Below are positions 1 through 8,097 of a stretch of 64,000 nucleotides of DNA, piece after piece. The notes under the pieces were generated by a model. The model had not been told where the DNA came from. It searched no databases and worked only from the letters and a program-made list of their open reading frames with translations. Origin of the DNA: Colwellia demingiae (GTDB lineage: Bacteria > Pseudomonadota > Gammaproteobacteria > Enterobacterales > Alteromonadaceae); assembly GCF_007954275.1 (NCBI RefSeq), contig NZ_VOLT01000003.1, positions 1 through 64,000 of the forward strand, in the 5' to 3' direction. Each line of letters starts with the position of its first letter. Position 1 is the stretch's first letter. The translations under genes and the position numbers were made by a program.

Positions 1-218
1 TAACTATATTTATTTGCATGAACATCATTCATTAAGCGTTTTTTTGTTCTCCCCGAAAGGAAAACTATGTAAAACAACATTAATGTGAGTGCTCACACAA
101 ATTGCATGATAACTAATTGTTAAAGAAAACGTTTCGATTGAAACGTAGGTGAGAGTCGCATTCGCTCTACACCTGAGCTACCTAAGTAGCGTTGTTCGTT
201 GCTATTGCCTCGAACTGG
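1..218 (-). other. Leader of a ribosomal RNA operon running leftward out of the window (16S gene not reached)
   Basis: Read on the minus strand, this stretch starts just after an rRNA-type promoter and carries a boxB-like hairpin and boxA (119-146), followed by a segment close in wording to the enterobacterial pre-16S leader (CTTTAACAA, then TGTGTGAGCACTCAC at about 86-100). The 5' end of 16S rRNA does not appear before base 1, so the gene itself must start to the left. No tRNA or protein gene is seen here. The reading rests on leader order (promoters, boxB, boxA, spacer) and known rrn architecture. Confidence 0.85.
117..146 (-). promoter_or_regulatory. boxB hairpin plus boxA antitermination site of the rrn leader
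   Basis: On the minus strand a perfect 7-bp stem with a 4-nt loop (ACGTTTC-AATC-GAAACGT, 129-146) is followed at once by TCTTTAACAA (117-126), which matches the rrn boxA core. This is the order known from other gammaproteobacterial rRNA operons, where boxA recruits the NusB/S10 antitermination complex. Confidence 0.8.
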
Positions 219-224
219 ATGCGT

Positions 225-252
225 ATAATACGCTTCCGAGTTTTGATGTCAA
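225..252 (-). promoter_or_regulatory. rrn P2-type promoter (proximal)
   Basis: On the minus strand a consensus -35 TTGACA (247-252) is separated by exactly 16 bp from a -10 TATTAT (225-230). The 16-bp spacing and the following ACGCATCC discriminator are typical of rRNA promoters. Transcription would start at about 218 and run to the left. Confidence 0.85.
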
Positions 253-400
253 CGTTTAATTTTATTTAATTTGAAAAACTTATTTTCTAATTAAAAACTT
301 CACGTTAAGTTAGCTAATCAACCTTAATAAGGTAGTAAGTAACTTATCAAAACATCCACTTGGTTAAGGTTTTTGCCTGAACCCCTTGGAACTGGAGCGC

Positions 401-428
401 ATTGTAGAGAGTTTTTAGTTTTGATCAA
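401..428 (-). promoter_or_regulatory. rrn P1-type promoter (distal)
   Basis: On the minus strand -35 TTGATC (423-428), a 16-bp spacer and -10 TACAAT (401-406) are followed by GCGCTCC, a GC-rich discriminator of the kind linked to growth-rate and stringent control. An A/T-rich stretch upstream (429-490) could act as UP element. It lies about 176 bp upstream of the second promoter, the usual tandem rrn arrangement. Confidence 0.8.
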
Positions 429-552
429 GTGTTTTTTCACGCTATTATCAATTTTTTGTTTGATCGATTAATTATCAAACAAAAGTATTCCCTAATGAGT
501 TAAGTTGTTTAAAAAAAGCGCGTAAAAACATATTGTCTGGCTAAAATAAACA

Positions 553-1323
553 CTACATACAAAGGCCACCATCGATTTCTATGACACGGCCAGTGAAGAA
601 TTCATTTTCGAAGATGTATTTTGCCGTATGGGCAATTTCATCTGCTTCACCTAAACGCCCAACAGGTTTCATCTTCTCTAATCTGTCTTTCATCTCTGGT
701 TTCATTGCATCTGTCATTGCAGTCCGTATAACTCCAGGTGCAATAGCACCAACACGAATACCATGACGACCAAGTTCTCTTGCCCATGTTGTTGTCATTG
801 CTACAACACCCGCTTTTGCTGCAGCATAATTGGTTTGACCTATATTGCCACCACGTGCAATTGAAGACATATTAATGATTACGCCTTGTTTTCCACCTTC
901 AATCATATGAACAGCTGCTTCTCTACCGCATAAAAAGACACCTGTTAAATTGACATCAATGACAGATTGAAAGCTTTCTAAAGACATCTTCTTACTTACA
1001 ACACCATCTTTGGCTTTAACAAACATACCATCTCGTAATATTCCTGCATTATTAACTAAGCCATCAATACCGTTAAAGTCTTTATTAATTTTTTGGAACG
1101 TTTCTTCAACCTCAGCTTCTTTGCTTACATTCGCAAGGTAATAAGCTATTTTTATTCCTTCAACGCCAGCTAATTTTATTTGCTCCACGCTTTCTTGTAG
1201 TTACTTTTCATTTAAATCGATCAGTGCGATATTCGCCCCCGATTGTGCAAAGCTGATAGCCATAGTTAGACCTAGACCTTGACCAACACCAGTGATGACG
1301 ATTGTTTTATCTTGTAATTTCAT
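553..1323 (-). pseudogene. ivdG: Short-chain dehydrogenase/reductase (IvdG/FabG-like) interrupted by an in-frame stop
   Basis: From the ATG at 1321-1323 the frame encodes a normal SDR start with the cofactor motif TGVGQGLG (residues 11-18), then hits TAA at codon 41 (1201-1203). The same frame reopens straight after and runs to 553 with NNAG, the catalytic Ser (about 154), YAAAK (Tyr166, Lys170) and a C-terminal EIDGGLCM, so 256 codons in all with one nonsense change and no frameshift. A GTG at 1186-1188 could restart translation but that product would lack the NAD(P) fold start. By context it would be the 2-methyl-3-hydroxybutyryl-CoA dehydrogenase of the ivd pathway. A sequencing error or readthrough is the alternative to true inactivation. 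The gene symbol is from context. Confidence 0.85.
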
Positions 1324-1389
1324 TGTTCTCTACTTTCTGTTTATTAAATACATTAAAGATACTGGAGGAATATTTCTATCTTTACGTTT

Positions 1390-1430
1390 GCAGGATGCAT
1401 AGCATATAAACTATATGCTATGCATCCTGC
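1390..1430. repeat. Perfect 19-bp inverted repeat with 3-nt loop
   Basis: GCAGGATGCATAGCATATA (1390-1408) is followed by a 3-nt loop and its exact complement (1412-1430). It lies 17 bp past the stop codon of the hydrolase gene and before the SDR pseudogene. No clear T-run follows on either strand, so it is not a standard terminator; it could protect the 3' end of the upstream message or be a protein-binding palindrome. Confidence 0.8.
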
Positions 1431-1447
1431 GCTAAAATTCAAGGTAA

Positions 1448-2620
1448 TTAAGTTAATTTAGCCAGTGGATGTTCTGCTTCTGACCAAGTAGATTCGAAAA
1501 ACCAATTAAGTACTTTAGTTTCAATTAACTCAACCGATGAATAATGCCATTTAGGGCTATTATCTTTATCGATTAATAATGCTCTGACTCCTTCTAGGAA
1601 CTCACCAAAATGACCACATTTAACCGCTAAGTTTAATTCCATACGAAAACAATCAGCCAATGACATGCCCTTCGCTTTGGCTAATTGTGAATAAGCTAAC
1701 TGTGCACTTAAGGCGCTTCCATTTTTCAATGACTTTTGCGCGCGGCTAAGCCATTTATCTTCAGTTTCAACACTTAAGATTGCTGTTATTACTTCTGTTA
1801 ACTCTTGTTTTTCTACAAACGTACTTATTAATGGTTGATGTTCTTTTAAAGGTGACATTGGCAGTTTACTTGCCGAGCTTTGTTCAAACTCTTGTAACAA
1901 TTGTGAGGCTTTGTCATGATTTAATGGGATTGTCTCTCCCCAGTTAATCATTTTAAGTTGGGTAAGAAGATTATCTTTATGTTGTTGCTCAACGAAATAA
2001 TCTGCGAGTTGACAATATTTGGCATCTGCTGCATTGATAGATGCTCCTGTTAACGCTAAGAACAAGCCACAACCAGAAGGCATTTTATTTAGAAAATAAC
2101 TTGCGCCTACATCGGGAAATAAACCAATACTGATTTCTGGCATGGCTATACGTGAGCTTTCAGTTACCACTCGATGACTTCCAGCAACAAGCATGCCTAA
2201 TCCACCACCCATAACAATACCGCCACCCCAAACAATAAAAGGTTTGTTAAAAGTGTGAATTAAAAAATCTAGTTGATATTCTTGAGTAAAATAATTTTCA
2301 ATTTCTGGTGCAAATTGATTATCTGCATTTAATTCTTCAGCTGAGTTTTCAGTACTAGTTTTACTTTTCATAGTACTATTTTTCATAGCACTATATAGAT
2401 GTACGATATCTCCGCCGGCACAAAATGCTTTCTCACCTTCGCCTTGCAGGAATACTGCGGCAATATCTTGTTGCTGCTGCCATATAATCAACTGTGGATA
2501 AAGCAGTGCTACCATATCGCCACTTAATGCATTCAGTGATTTAGGTGAATTGAGGGTGATTAGCCCAATTTTTTTACCACTATTACAATCAACTTCTTGA
2601 AAAATAACTACATCTGTCAT
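1448..2620 (-). CDS. ivdE: 3-hydroxyisobutyryl-CoA hydrolase (crotonase family)
   Basis: A 390-residue crotonase-fold protein. It should hydrolyse 3-hydroxyisobutyryl-CoA in valine breakdown in the cytosol. Visible signs: LITLNSPKSLNAL near the N-terminus, the oxyanion-hole segment FCAGGDI (66-72), WGGGIVMGGGLGM (131-143) and MPEISIGLFPDVG (160-172), where the Glu and Asp (162, 170) correspond to the catalytic pair of human HIBCH. A 20-30 residue Ser/Thr/Glu-rich stretch (77-103) is an insertion between the two halves of the fold. The gene lies downstream of a hydratase relic and the thiolase, and before the broken SDR, as in the ivd operon of Shewanella. A plain enoyl-CoA hydratase is less likely given the length and the HIBCH signature. 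The symbol is by analogy. Confidence 0.85.
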   Translation of the reverse strand: MTDVVIFQEVDCNSGKKIGLITLNSPKSLNALSGDMVALLYPQLIIWQQQQDIAAVFLQGEGEKAFCAGGDIVHLYSAMKNSTMKSKTSTENSAEELNADNQFAPEIENYFTQEYQLDFLIHTFNKPFIVWGGGIVMGGGLGMLVAGSHRVVTESSRIAMPEISIGLFPDVGASYFLNKMPSGCGLFLALTGASINAADAKYCQLADYFVEQQHKDNLLTQLKMINWGETIPLNHDKASQLLQEFEQSSASKLPMSPLKEHQPLISTFVEKQELTEVITAILSVETEDKWLSRAQKSLKNGSALSAQLAYSQLAKAKGMSLADCFRMELNLAVKCGHFGEFLEGVRALLIDKDNSPKWHYSSVELIETKVLNWFFESTWSEAEHPLAKLT

Positions 2621-2661
2621 AATTTTTCCTTTATTAATCCTGTTTAATTTTAAATATCTAA

Positions 2662-2925
2662 CTACTTATTTAGAAAAACAGGCTTACGCTTATTTAGAAA
2701 AGCTGGTACGTCTTCTTTTTGGTCTAGTGAGTTATACAACTCAACAAAAGCCTAATGCTCTTGTGGTAAAACTTGTTCAATAGATATAACACGATTTTTT
2801 AATTAATTTTTACGAGCAGCTAGTTGCAGCTATTGGACTGTTTTTTTTGTTATTTTTCAGCCAAAGCCATAGTAGTGCTTTTTCTACATTAATGCTCTCA
2901 CCACATAAGATCATGCGTTTAGTTC
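2662..2925 (-). pseudogene. Relic of an enoyl-CoA hydratase (C-terminal part only)
   Basis: Translating the minus strand here in shifting frames gives TKRMILCGESINVEKAL (about 2921-2871), then NSPIAATS, IEQVLPQEH, and finally AFVELYNSLDQKEDVPAFL...KRKPVF ending at TAG 2662-2664. These are successive conserved pieces of a crotonase C-terminal third (the RMILTGE motif, NSPIA, and the KEGxxAFxEKRKPxF tail), broken by several stops and frame shifts. The N-terminal two thirds are missing. By position it is probably the remains of the ivdD hydratase. It is clearly non-functional; the exact left and right limits are approximate. Confidence 0.8.
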
Positions 2926-2950
2926 AAGCTTTATGACGCTATTAAAAGAA

Positions 2951-2986
2951 AAAAGTACTCATTGATGATAATCAATGAGTACTTTT
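2951..2986 (-). terminator. Rho-independent terminator after the thiolase gene
   Basis: A 16-bp perfect stem (AAAAGTACTCATTGAT at 2951-2966, complement at 2971-2986) with a 4-nt loop. Read on the minus strand it is followed by TTTTTTCTTTT. It may cut transcription after the thiolase gene and so separate it from the hydrolase downstream. Confidence 0.8.
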
Positions 2987-2992
2987 GATATA

Positions 2993-3065
2993 TATACACC
3001 CATTCCACTTGAAGATTCATGATTCAGAATTCCTGAAACGAGCATCTACAAATGGAGCCGGTATA
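2993..3065. repeat. Short palindromic intergenic element (same ends as the 44.5-kb element)
   Basis: The left arm TATACACCCATTCCACTTGA and the right arm, read backward as TATACCGGCTCCATTTGTAG, are imperfect inverted repeats about 38 bp long each. The left arm closely matches the end of the larger element at 44481-44746 (TATACCCAAGCCACTTGAAG). It looks like a mini or deleted copy of that family. Confidence 0.65.
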
Positions 3066-3095
3066 ATGTGAGCTATTGTGCAATCAAATGTGTAA

Positions 3096-4280
3096 TTACA
3101 ACATTTCTAATGCGATTGCTGTCGCTTCACCGCCACCAATACAAAGGGAAGCAACACCTTTTGATAAACCTTTATTCTTCAATGCATGAATAAGCGTTAC
3201 CATAATACGCGCTCCACTTGCGCCTAATGGGTGACCTAGGGCACACGCACCACCATTAACATTGACTTTATTGATATCTAGATCCATTTCTTTAACTGCA
3301 AGCATAGTGACCATAGCAAACGCTTCATTAATCTCAAATAAATCAACATCTCTTGCAGTCCAACCCGCTTTATCTAGTAATTTATTCATAGCGCCTACTG
3401 GTGCTACGGTAAATTCTGCCGGTGCTTGTGCATGTGTCGCATGAGCTACAACTTTACAAAGTGGTGTCAAACCACGTTTTTCAGCTTCTGATAATTTCAT
3501 CATCACCAGCGCTGCTGCGCCGTCTGAAATTGAGCTTGAGTTAGCTGCGGTGATAGTTCCGTCTTTTTTGAATGCGGCTCGTAATGATGGGATCTTATCT
3601 GGACGAGCATTACCTGGCTGTTCATCGGTATCAATAATCGTTTCTTTACGTCTATTAACTACTGTAACAGCTGTAATTTCATTTTTAAAAGCACCTGAAT
3701 CAATCGCTTGATTTGCACGACTCAACGAACGGATAGCAAATTCATCCATCGCTTCACGAGTAAAGCTAGCTTCATCGGCAGTATCTTGAGCAAAACAACC
3801 CATAGAAATTCCGTCATAGGCATTTTCTAAGCCGTCTAACATCATATGATCTATGACTTGGCCATGGCCCATGCGTAAACCGGTTCTTACTTTCGGCAAA
3901 ATATAAGGTGCATTACTCATACTTTCCATACCACCAGCAACGGCAACATCGATAGACCCTGCAAGTAGTGAGTCATGCGCCTGCATAGCTGCTTTCATAC
4001 CTGAGCCACATACTTTATTGATTGTGGTACACACAGTTGATAAAGATAATTCAGCAGCAATTGCTGCTTGTCTTGCTGGTGCTTGTTTTAAACCTGCTGG
4101 TAAAACACAGCCCATAATGAGTTCATCAACTTGATCGTTGGCTAAATTAGCTTGGGATACAGCGGCTTTAATTGCGGTAGCACCTAACTCAGGTGTAGTT
4201 ACCGGTGACAAACAACCGCCAAAACCACCCATAGGTGTTCTTACAGCGGAAACAATAACAATAGGATCTGATAATGACAT
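3096..4280 (-). CDS. Acetyl-CoA C-acyltransferase (thiolase)
   Basis: A 394-residue thiolase, full length. It cleaves acetoacetyl-CoA or 2-methylacetoacetyl-CoA with CoA. The acylated Cys is seen in NKVCGSGMKAAM (Cys91), the second active-site His in GHPLGASGAR (His350) and the proton-exchanging Cys in CIGGGEATA (Cys380). It heads the minus-strand group facing away from liuR, and an imperfect LiuR-like site lies in the shared 286-bp gap. In Shewanella the first gene of the ivd operon is a thiolase of this kind. Together with the CoA-transferase at 12049-13424 it would complete acetoacetate breakdown. Exact substrate preference cannot be read from the sequence. Confidence 0.92.
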   Translation of the reverse strand: MSLSDPIVIVSAVRTPMGGFGGCLSPVTTPELGATAIKAAVSQANLANDQVDELIMGCVLPAGLKQAPARQAAIAAELSLSTVCTTINKVCGSGMKAAMQAHDSLLAGSIDVAVAGGMESMSNAPYILPKVRTGLRMGHGQVIDHMMLDGLENAYDGISMGCFAQDTADEASFTREAMDEFAIRSLSRANQAIDSGAFKNEITAVTVVNRRKETIIDTDEQPGNARPDKIPSLRAAFKKDGTITAANSSSISDGAAALVMMKLSEAEKRGLTPLCKVVAHATHAQAPAEFTVAPVGAMNKLLDKAGWTARDVDLFEINEAFAMVTMLAVKEMDLDINKVNVNGGACALGHPLGASGARIMVTLIHALKNKGLSKGVASLCIGGGEATAIALEML

Positions 4281-4360
4281 TGAACTCTCCAGTTTCTAAA
4301 TGATGATAAGTTAAAATAAATTCGAAAAAATTGATACCTTAGCCTAACCTAACATTTAAG

Positions 4361-4376
4361 TTTACGTCAACGGAAC
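4361..4376. promoter_or_regulatory. Imperfect LiuR-type operator before the thiolase gene
   Basis: TTTACGTCAACGGAAC matches 13 of 16 positions of the perfect palindrome at 4495-4510. It lies 81 bp upstream of the thiolase start, in the right region for its promoter. Assignment to LiuR is inferred. Confidence 0.55.
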
Positions 4377-4494
4377 TTTAGTCTTAGGTTTGGCTAACGT
4401 AGATTAGATTTAATTAGATTTGATGATAGTAAGGAAAATTGTATTTTCTTTTAAGCGAATAAATATAATTGTTTAGCCTCTTCAAAACTTACCC

Positions 4495-4510
4495 TTTACG
4501 TTAACGTAAA
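4495..4510. promoter_or_regulatory. Perfect 16-bp LiuR-type operator before liuR
   Basis: TTTACGTTAACGTAAA is an exact palindrome 56 bp upstream of the liuR start. It sits between a possible -35 TTACCC and a -10 CATATA with a 19-bp spacer, the layout at which MerR-family regulators act. The word agrees with the LiuR site described for gammaproteobacteria, as far as I recall it. It points to autoregulation and control of the liu genes downstream. Confidence 0.75.
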
Positions 4511-4566
4511 CTTCATATAAGATAAATCAATAAATAGTTATCAAGATTAGATACACGAGTAAATAA

Positions 4567-4965
4567 ATGACCCAAAAAATTAGCCAAGCCAAATACTCTA
4601 TTAGTGACTTATCAAAAGAATTTGATATCACTACGCGCAGCATCCGTTTTTATGAAGATCAAGGGCTAATCTTTCCGGCACGTAAAGGACAAACAAGAGT
4701 TTACCATCAAAGGGATAAGGTTCGACTGAAGTTAATTCTACGTGGCAAACGACTAGGGTTTTCATTAGCTGAAACGGGTCGTTTGTTTGAACTTTATGAT
4801 GTTGATAAAACCAGTGCCACACAGTTAAATACCATAATGACTTTAATAAACAACAAGAAAGAAGATTTAAAACAACAACTTGAAGATATTAACGCGATAT
4901 TAATTGAACTAGATGACTTAGAGGATAATTGTAAAACTACCCTCAAAACACTCGAGAACATTTAA
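4567..4965 (+). CDS. liuR: MerR-family regulator of leucine/isovalerate degradation
   Basis: 132 residues: an N-terminal MerR winged helix (YSISDLSKEFDITTRSIRFYEDQGLI, 11-36), then RVYHQRDKVRLKLILRGKRLGFSL typical of the second wing and helix, and a C-terminal dimerisation coiled coil (about 85-125) that is rich in Lys, Glu, Leu and Asp. The two-Cys metal site of MerR proper is absent, in line with an acyl-CoA-responsive LiuR. It is the first gene before liuA and has a perfect palindromic operator in its own upstream region. Assignment rests on fold plus neighbourhood. Confidence 0.88.
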   Translation: MTQKISQAKYSISDLSKEFDITTRSIRFYEDQGLIFPARKGQTRVYHQRDKVRLKLILRGKRLGFSLAETGRLFELYDVDKTSATQLNTIMTLINNKKEDLKQQLEDINAILIELDDLEDNCKTTLKTLENI

Positions 4966-5070
4966 TAGCAACGTCAAGATTTATCGATAATATAAATATA
5001 ATTAAACCCATTCAATCGTTACTAACTCATCACTGCCAAGCGGGACTGAGTTTCATAAAAAGGATAAAGC

Positions 5071-6240
5071 ATGATTTCAAAATACAGCTCACTTAACTAT
5101 AACTTAGGCGAAACCGTGGATATGATCCGCGAGACTGTTAACGCTTTTGCCCGTGATGAAATTGCTCCACGCGCTGAACAAATCGATATTGATAATGAAT
5201 TCCCTGCTGATTTATGGAAAAAATTCGGTGATATGGGTCTATTAGGTATGACCGTTGAAGAAGAATATGGCGGTTCAGGTTTAGGTTATTTAGAACATAT
5301 CGTTGCTATGCAAGAGATCAGCAGAGCTTCGGCATCTGTAGGTTTGAGCTATGGTGCAATGTCAAACCTATGTTTAAACCAGTTACGTAAAAATGGCTCT
5401 CATGAGCAAAAGCTAAAATATTTGCCAAAGCTTTGTACTGGTGAACATGTTGGTGCACTCGCGATGAGTGAGCCAAATGCAGGTTCAGATGTTGTAAGCA
5501 TGAAACTTCGCGCTGATAAAAAAGGTGATAAGTACATTCTTAATGGTAATAAAATGTGGATAACCAATGGTCCCGATGCTGATGTTTTTGTCATTTATGC
5601 TAAAACAGATACTAGTGCCGGTTCAAAAGGTATTACTGCATTTATTGTTGAGCGTGATTACCCTGGGTTTTCTCGCCATCAGAAATTAGACAAGTTAGGT
5701 ATGCGTGGTTCAAATACCTGTGAGTTAGTTTTTCAGGATTGTGAAGTACCAGCGGAAAACATTTTAGGTGCTGAAGGAAAAGGCGTCCGTGTATTAATGT
5801 CAGGATTAGATTATGAACGTGTCGTTTTATCTGGTGGTTCTTTAGGTATTATGGATGCTTGCATGGATTTAGTCGTACCTTATATTCATGACAGAAAACA
5901 GTTTGGCCAATCCATTGGTGAATTTCAATTAGTACAAGGCAAAGTAGCTGATATGTACACTCAAATGAATGCAGCTAAATCTTATGCCTACATGGTTGCC
6001 CAAGCGTGTGACCGTGGTGAAACTACTCGAAAAGATTCAGCCGCCGTTATTCTTTATGCCGCTGAATTAGCAACTAAAATGGCACTTGATACCATTCAAT
6101 TACTTGGTGGTAATGGTTATATCAATGAATTCCCAGCCGGTCGTTTACTTCGTGACGCCAAATTGTATGAAATTGGTGCTGGTACTTCAGAGATTCGTCG
6201 CATGCTGATTGGCCGTGAATTATTCAACGAATCTAACTAG
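5071..6240 (+). CDS. liuA: Isovaleryl-CoA dehydrogenase
   Basis: A 389-residue FAD-dependent acyl-CoA dehydrogenase that oxidises isovaleryl-CoA to 3-methylcrotonyl-CoA, passing electrons to ETF. The family signatures [12 protein letters not shown] (129-140) and QLLGGNGY are present. The catalytic Glu is in GLDYERVV (Glu249), the place used by isovaleryl-CoA dehydrogenases, while the position used in medium-chain enzymes is Gly (YEIGAGTSE). This supports the substrate call. A usable Shine-Dalgarno (AAAGGA) lies 7 bp before the ATG. It starts the liuABCDE series. Confidence 0.95.
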   Translation: MISKYSSLNYNLGETVDMIRETVNAFARDEIAPRAEQIDIDNEFPADLWKKFGDMGLLGMTVEEEYGGSGLGYLEHIVAMQEISRASASVGLSYGAMSNLCLNQLRKNGSHEQKLKYLPKLCTGEHVGALAMSEPNAGSDVVSMKLRADKKGDKYILNGNKMWITNGPDADVFVIYAKTDTSAGSKGITAFIVERDYPGFSRHQKLDKLGMRGSNTCELVFQDCEVPAENILGAEGKGVRVLMSGLDYERVVLSGGSLGIMDACMDLVVPYIHDRKQFGQSIGEFQLVQGKVADMYTQMNAAKSYAYMVAQACDRGETTRKDSAAVILYAAELATKMALDTIQLLGGNGYINEFPAGRLLRDAKLYEIGAGTSEIRRMLIGRELFNESN

Positions 6241-6243
6241 TAA

Positions 6244-6417
6244 TTCAGTTTTAAACTGAACCATTACTCAAATAACTATTGTAGTGGGTATTTAAACAGG
6301 CAATTAGTTAACCAGTAATTGTTTAGTTTGCAGCGGTTTAGTTCAAATACAAGACAAAAAAGTACAGTTGACGTTAGTCAATGTGCTGTTTTAAACGAAG
6401 TAGTTGAGTTAAACCGC
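6244..6417 (+). repeat. Nested hairpins in the liuA-liuB gap
   Basis: The 218-bp gap holds a small hairpin right after the liuA stop (TTCAGTT/AACTGAA, 6244-6260) and a larger nested one: outer arms GCGGTTTAGTTCAA (6333-6346) and TTGAGTTAAACCGC (6404-6417), inner arms around 6357-6373 and 6377-6393. No T-run follows. Such a structure in the middle of an operon could set relative expression by processing, or could be an inserted palindromic element. Confidence 0.6.
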
Positions 6418-6458
6418 AATAAAATAAATTATTACTATCAAATAAAAGGCTTTCTCCC

Positions 6459-8066
6459 GTGGCAAAAATAATAAGTAAGATAAACACTCGCAGCCAAGAC
6501 TTTCTTGACAATGCTGCTCATATGCAAACCCAAGTTAATGATTTACGAGAAAAACTCGGCGAAATCAAACTTGGCGGTGGCGAACGTTCTCGAGAGCGAC
6601 ATGTCGGACGTGGTAAGTTATTACCAAGAGATAGAGTCAATGCTTTACTAGACGATGGCTCAGCATTTTTAGAGTTATCGCAACTTGCCGCCTACCAGGT
6701 TTATGATGATAACGTGCCTAGTGCCGGTATTATCACAGGTATAGGCCGAGTGGCTGGACAAGAGTGTGTTATTGTTGCCAATGATGCCACGGTTAAAGGG
6801 GGTACTTATTACCCACTTACAGTAAAGAAACATCTTCGCGCACAATCTATTGCAAAAGAAAACAACCTGCCTTGTATTTATTTAGTTGATTCTGGTGGCG
6901 CAAACTTACCAAATCAAGATGATGTGTTTCCAGATAAAGAGCACTTTGGTCGAATTTTCTTTAATCAAGCGAATATGTCAGCCAAAAACATTCCTCAAAT
7001 TGCTGTTGTCATGGGCTCTTGTACTGCAGGAGGTGCTTATGTACCTGCAATGGCAGATGAGTCTATTATTGTTAAAGAGCAAGGGACTATATTCTTAGCG
7101 GGGCCTCCACTCGTTAAAGCAGCTACAGGTGAAGTAGTGAGTGCTGAAGATCTTGGTGGTGCGGATGTCCACTGTCGTACTTCAGGTGTTACCGATCATT
7201 ATGCACAAAATGATCACCATGCTCTTGAAATAGCACGTTCTGCTGTTAAAAACTTAAATCGAGTAAAACCGGTAACGATAGATTTCAAACAAGTTGTTGA
7301 ACCTGAATATCCAAGTGACGATATTTACGGCATTATCCCTAAAGATACCCGTCAGCCCTATGATATACGTGAAGTTATTGCTCGTATCGTTGATGGCAGC
7401 GAGTTCGACGAATTTAAAGCGCTTTATGGCAACACCTTAGTTTGTGGCTTTGCCAATATTTATTGCTACCCTGTCGGTATTGTTGCCAATAATGGTGTGC
7501 TATTTGGTGAGTCAGCAGAAAAAGGTGCACACTTTATTCAACTATGTGCACAACGAAAAATCCCCCTAGTATTTTTACAAAACATCACCGGTTTCATGGT
7601 TGGTAAACAGTACGAATCAGGTGGTATAGCTAAACATGGTGCCAAAATGGTTACTGCTGTAGCTACGGCACAAGTGCCTAAGTTTACCATTTTAATTGGT
7701 GGCAGCTTCGGTGCAGGAAATTATGGCATGTGTGGCCGCGCTTACGATCCTCGGTTCTTATTTATGTGGCCAAATTCACGTATATCAGTGATGGGTGGCG
7801 AACAAGCTGCTGGCGTTATGGCGCAAGTAACACGTGATAAAAAAGAGAAACTGGGTGAAAGTTGGAGCGAAGCCGACGAGCAAAGCTTTAAGCAACCTAT
7901 CATTGATAACTATGAACACCAAGGTCATCCTTATTACGCCTCTGCGCGATTATTGGATGATGGCATTATCGATCCTGCTGATACTAGACAAGTTTTAGGT
8001 TTAGCTATTTCAGCCTCATTAAACAAAACAATTGAAGAGACCAAGTTTGGTATCTTCCGTATGTAA
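6459..8066 (+). CDS. liuB: Methylcrotonoyl-CoA carboxylase, carboxyltransferase (beta) subunit
   Basis: 535 residues, the usual size. It transfers CO2 from carboxybiotin on LiuD to 3-methylcrotonyl-CoA to give 3-methylglutaconyl-CoA. Visible: the N-terminal [22 protein letters not shown] typical of acyl-CoA carboxylase beta chains, the first crotonase-like half with [12 protein letters not shown] (about 187-198), and the second half with [18 protein letters not shown]. The start is GTG ([15 protein letters not shown]), which matches the conserved N-terminus of LiuB proteins; a later ATG would cut it off. The following gene starts 31 bp downstream. Confidence 0.95.
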   Translation: MAKIISKINTRSQDFLDNAAHMQTQVNDLREKLGEIKLGGGERSRERHVGRGKLLPRDRVNALLDDGSAFLELSQLAAYQVYDDNVPSAGIITGIGRVAGQECVIVANDATVKGGTYYPLTVKKHLRAQSIAKENNLPCIYLVDSGGANLPNQDDVFPDKEHFGRIFFNQANMSAKNIPQIAVVMGSCTAGGAYVPAMADESIIVKEQGTIFLAGPPLVKAATGEVVSAEDLGGADVHCRTSGVTDHYAQNDHHALEIARSAVKNLNRVKPVTIDFKQVVEPEYPSDDIYGIIPKDTRQPYDIREVIARIVDGSEFDEFKALYGNTLVCGFANIYCYPVGIVANNGVLFGESAEKGAHFIQLCAQRKIPLVFLQNITGFMVGKQYESGGIAKHGAKMVTAVATAQVPKFTILIGGSFGAGNYGMCGRAYDPRFLFMWPNSRISVMGGEQAAGVMAQVTRDKKEKLGESWSEADEQSFKQPIIDNYEHQGHPYYASARLLDDGIIDPADTRQVLGLAISASLNKTIEETKFGIFRM

Positions 8067-8097
8067 CCGTATAAATAAAAGGTGAAAAGTACTTATT

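Noticed and set aside
150-215. A tRNA-like wording (GTAGCTCAGGTGTAGAGC) in the rrn leader on the minus strand
   Set aside because: It cannot be folded into a cloverleaf with acceptor stem and T-loop; it belongs to the rRNA leader.
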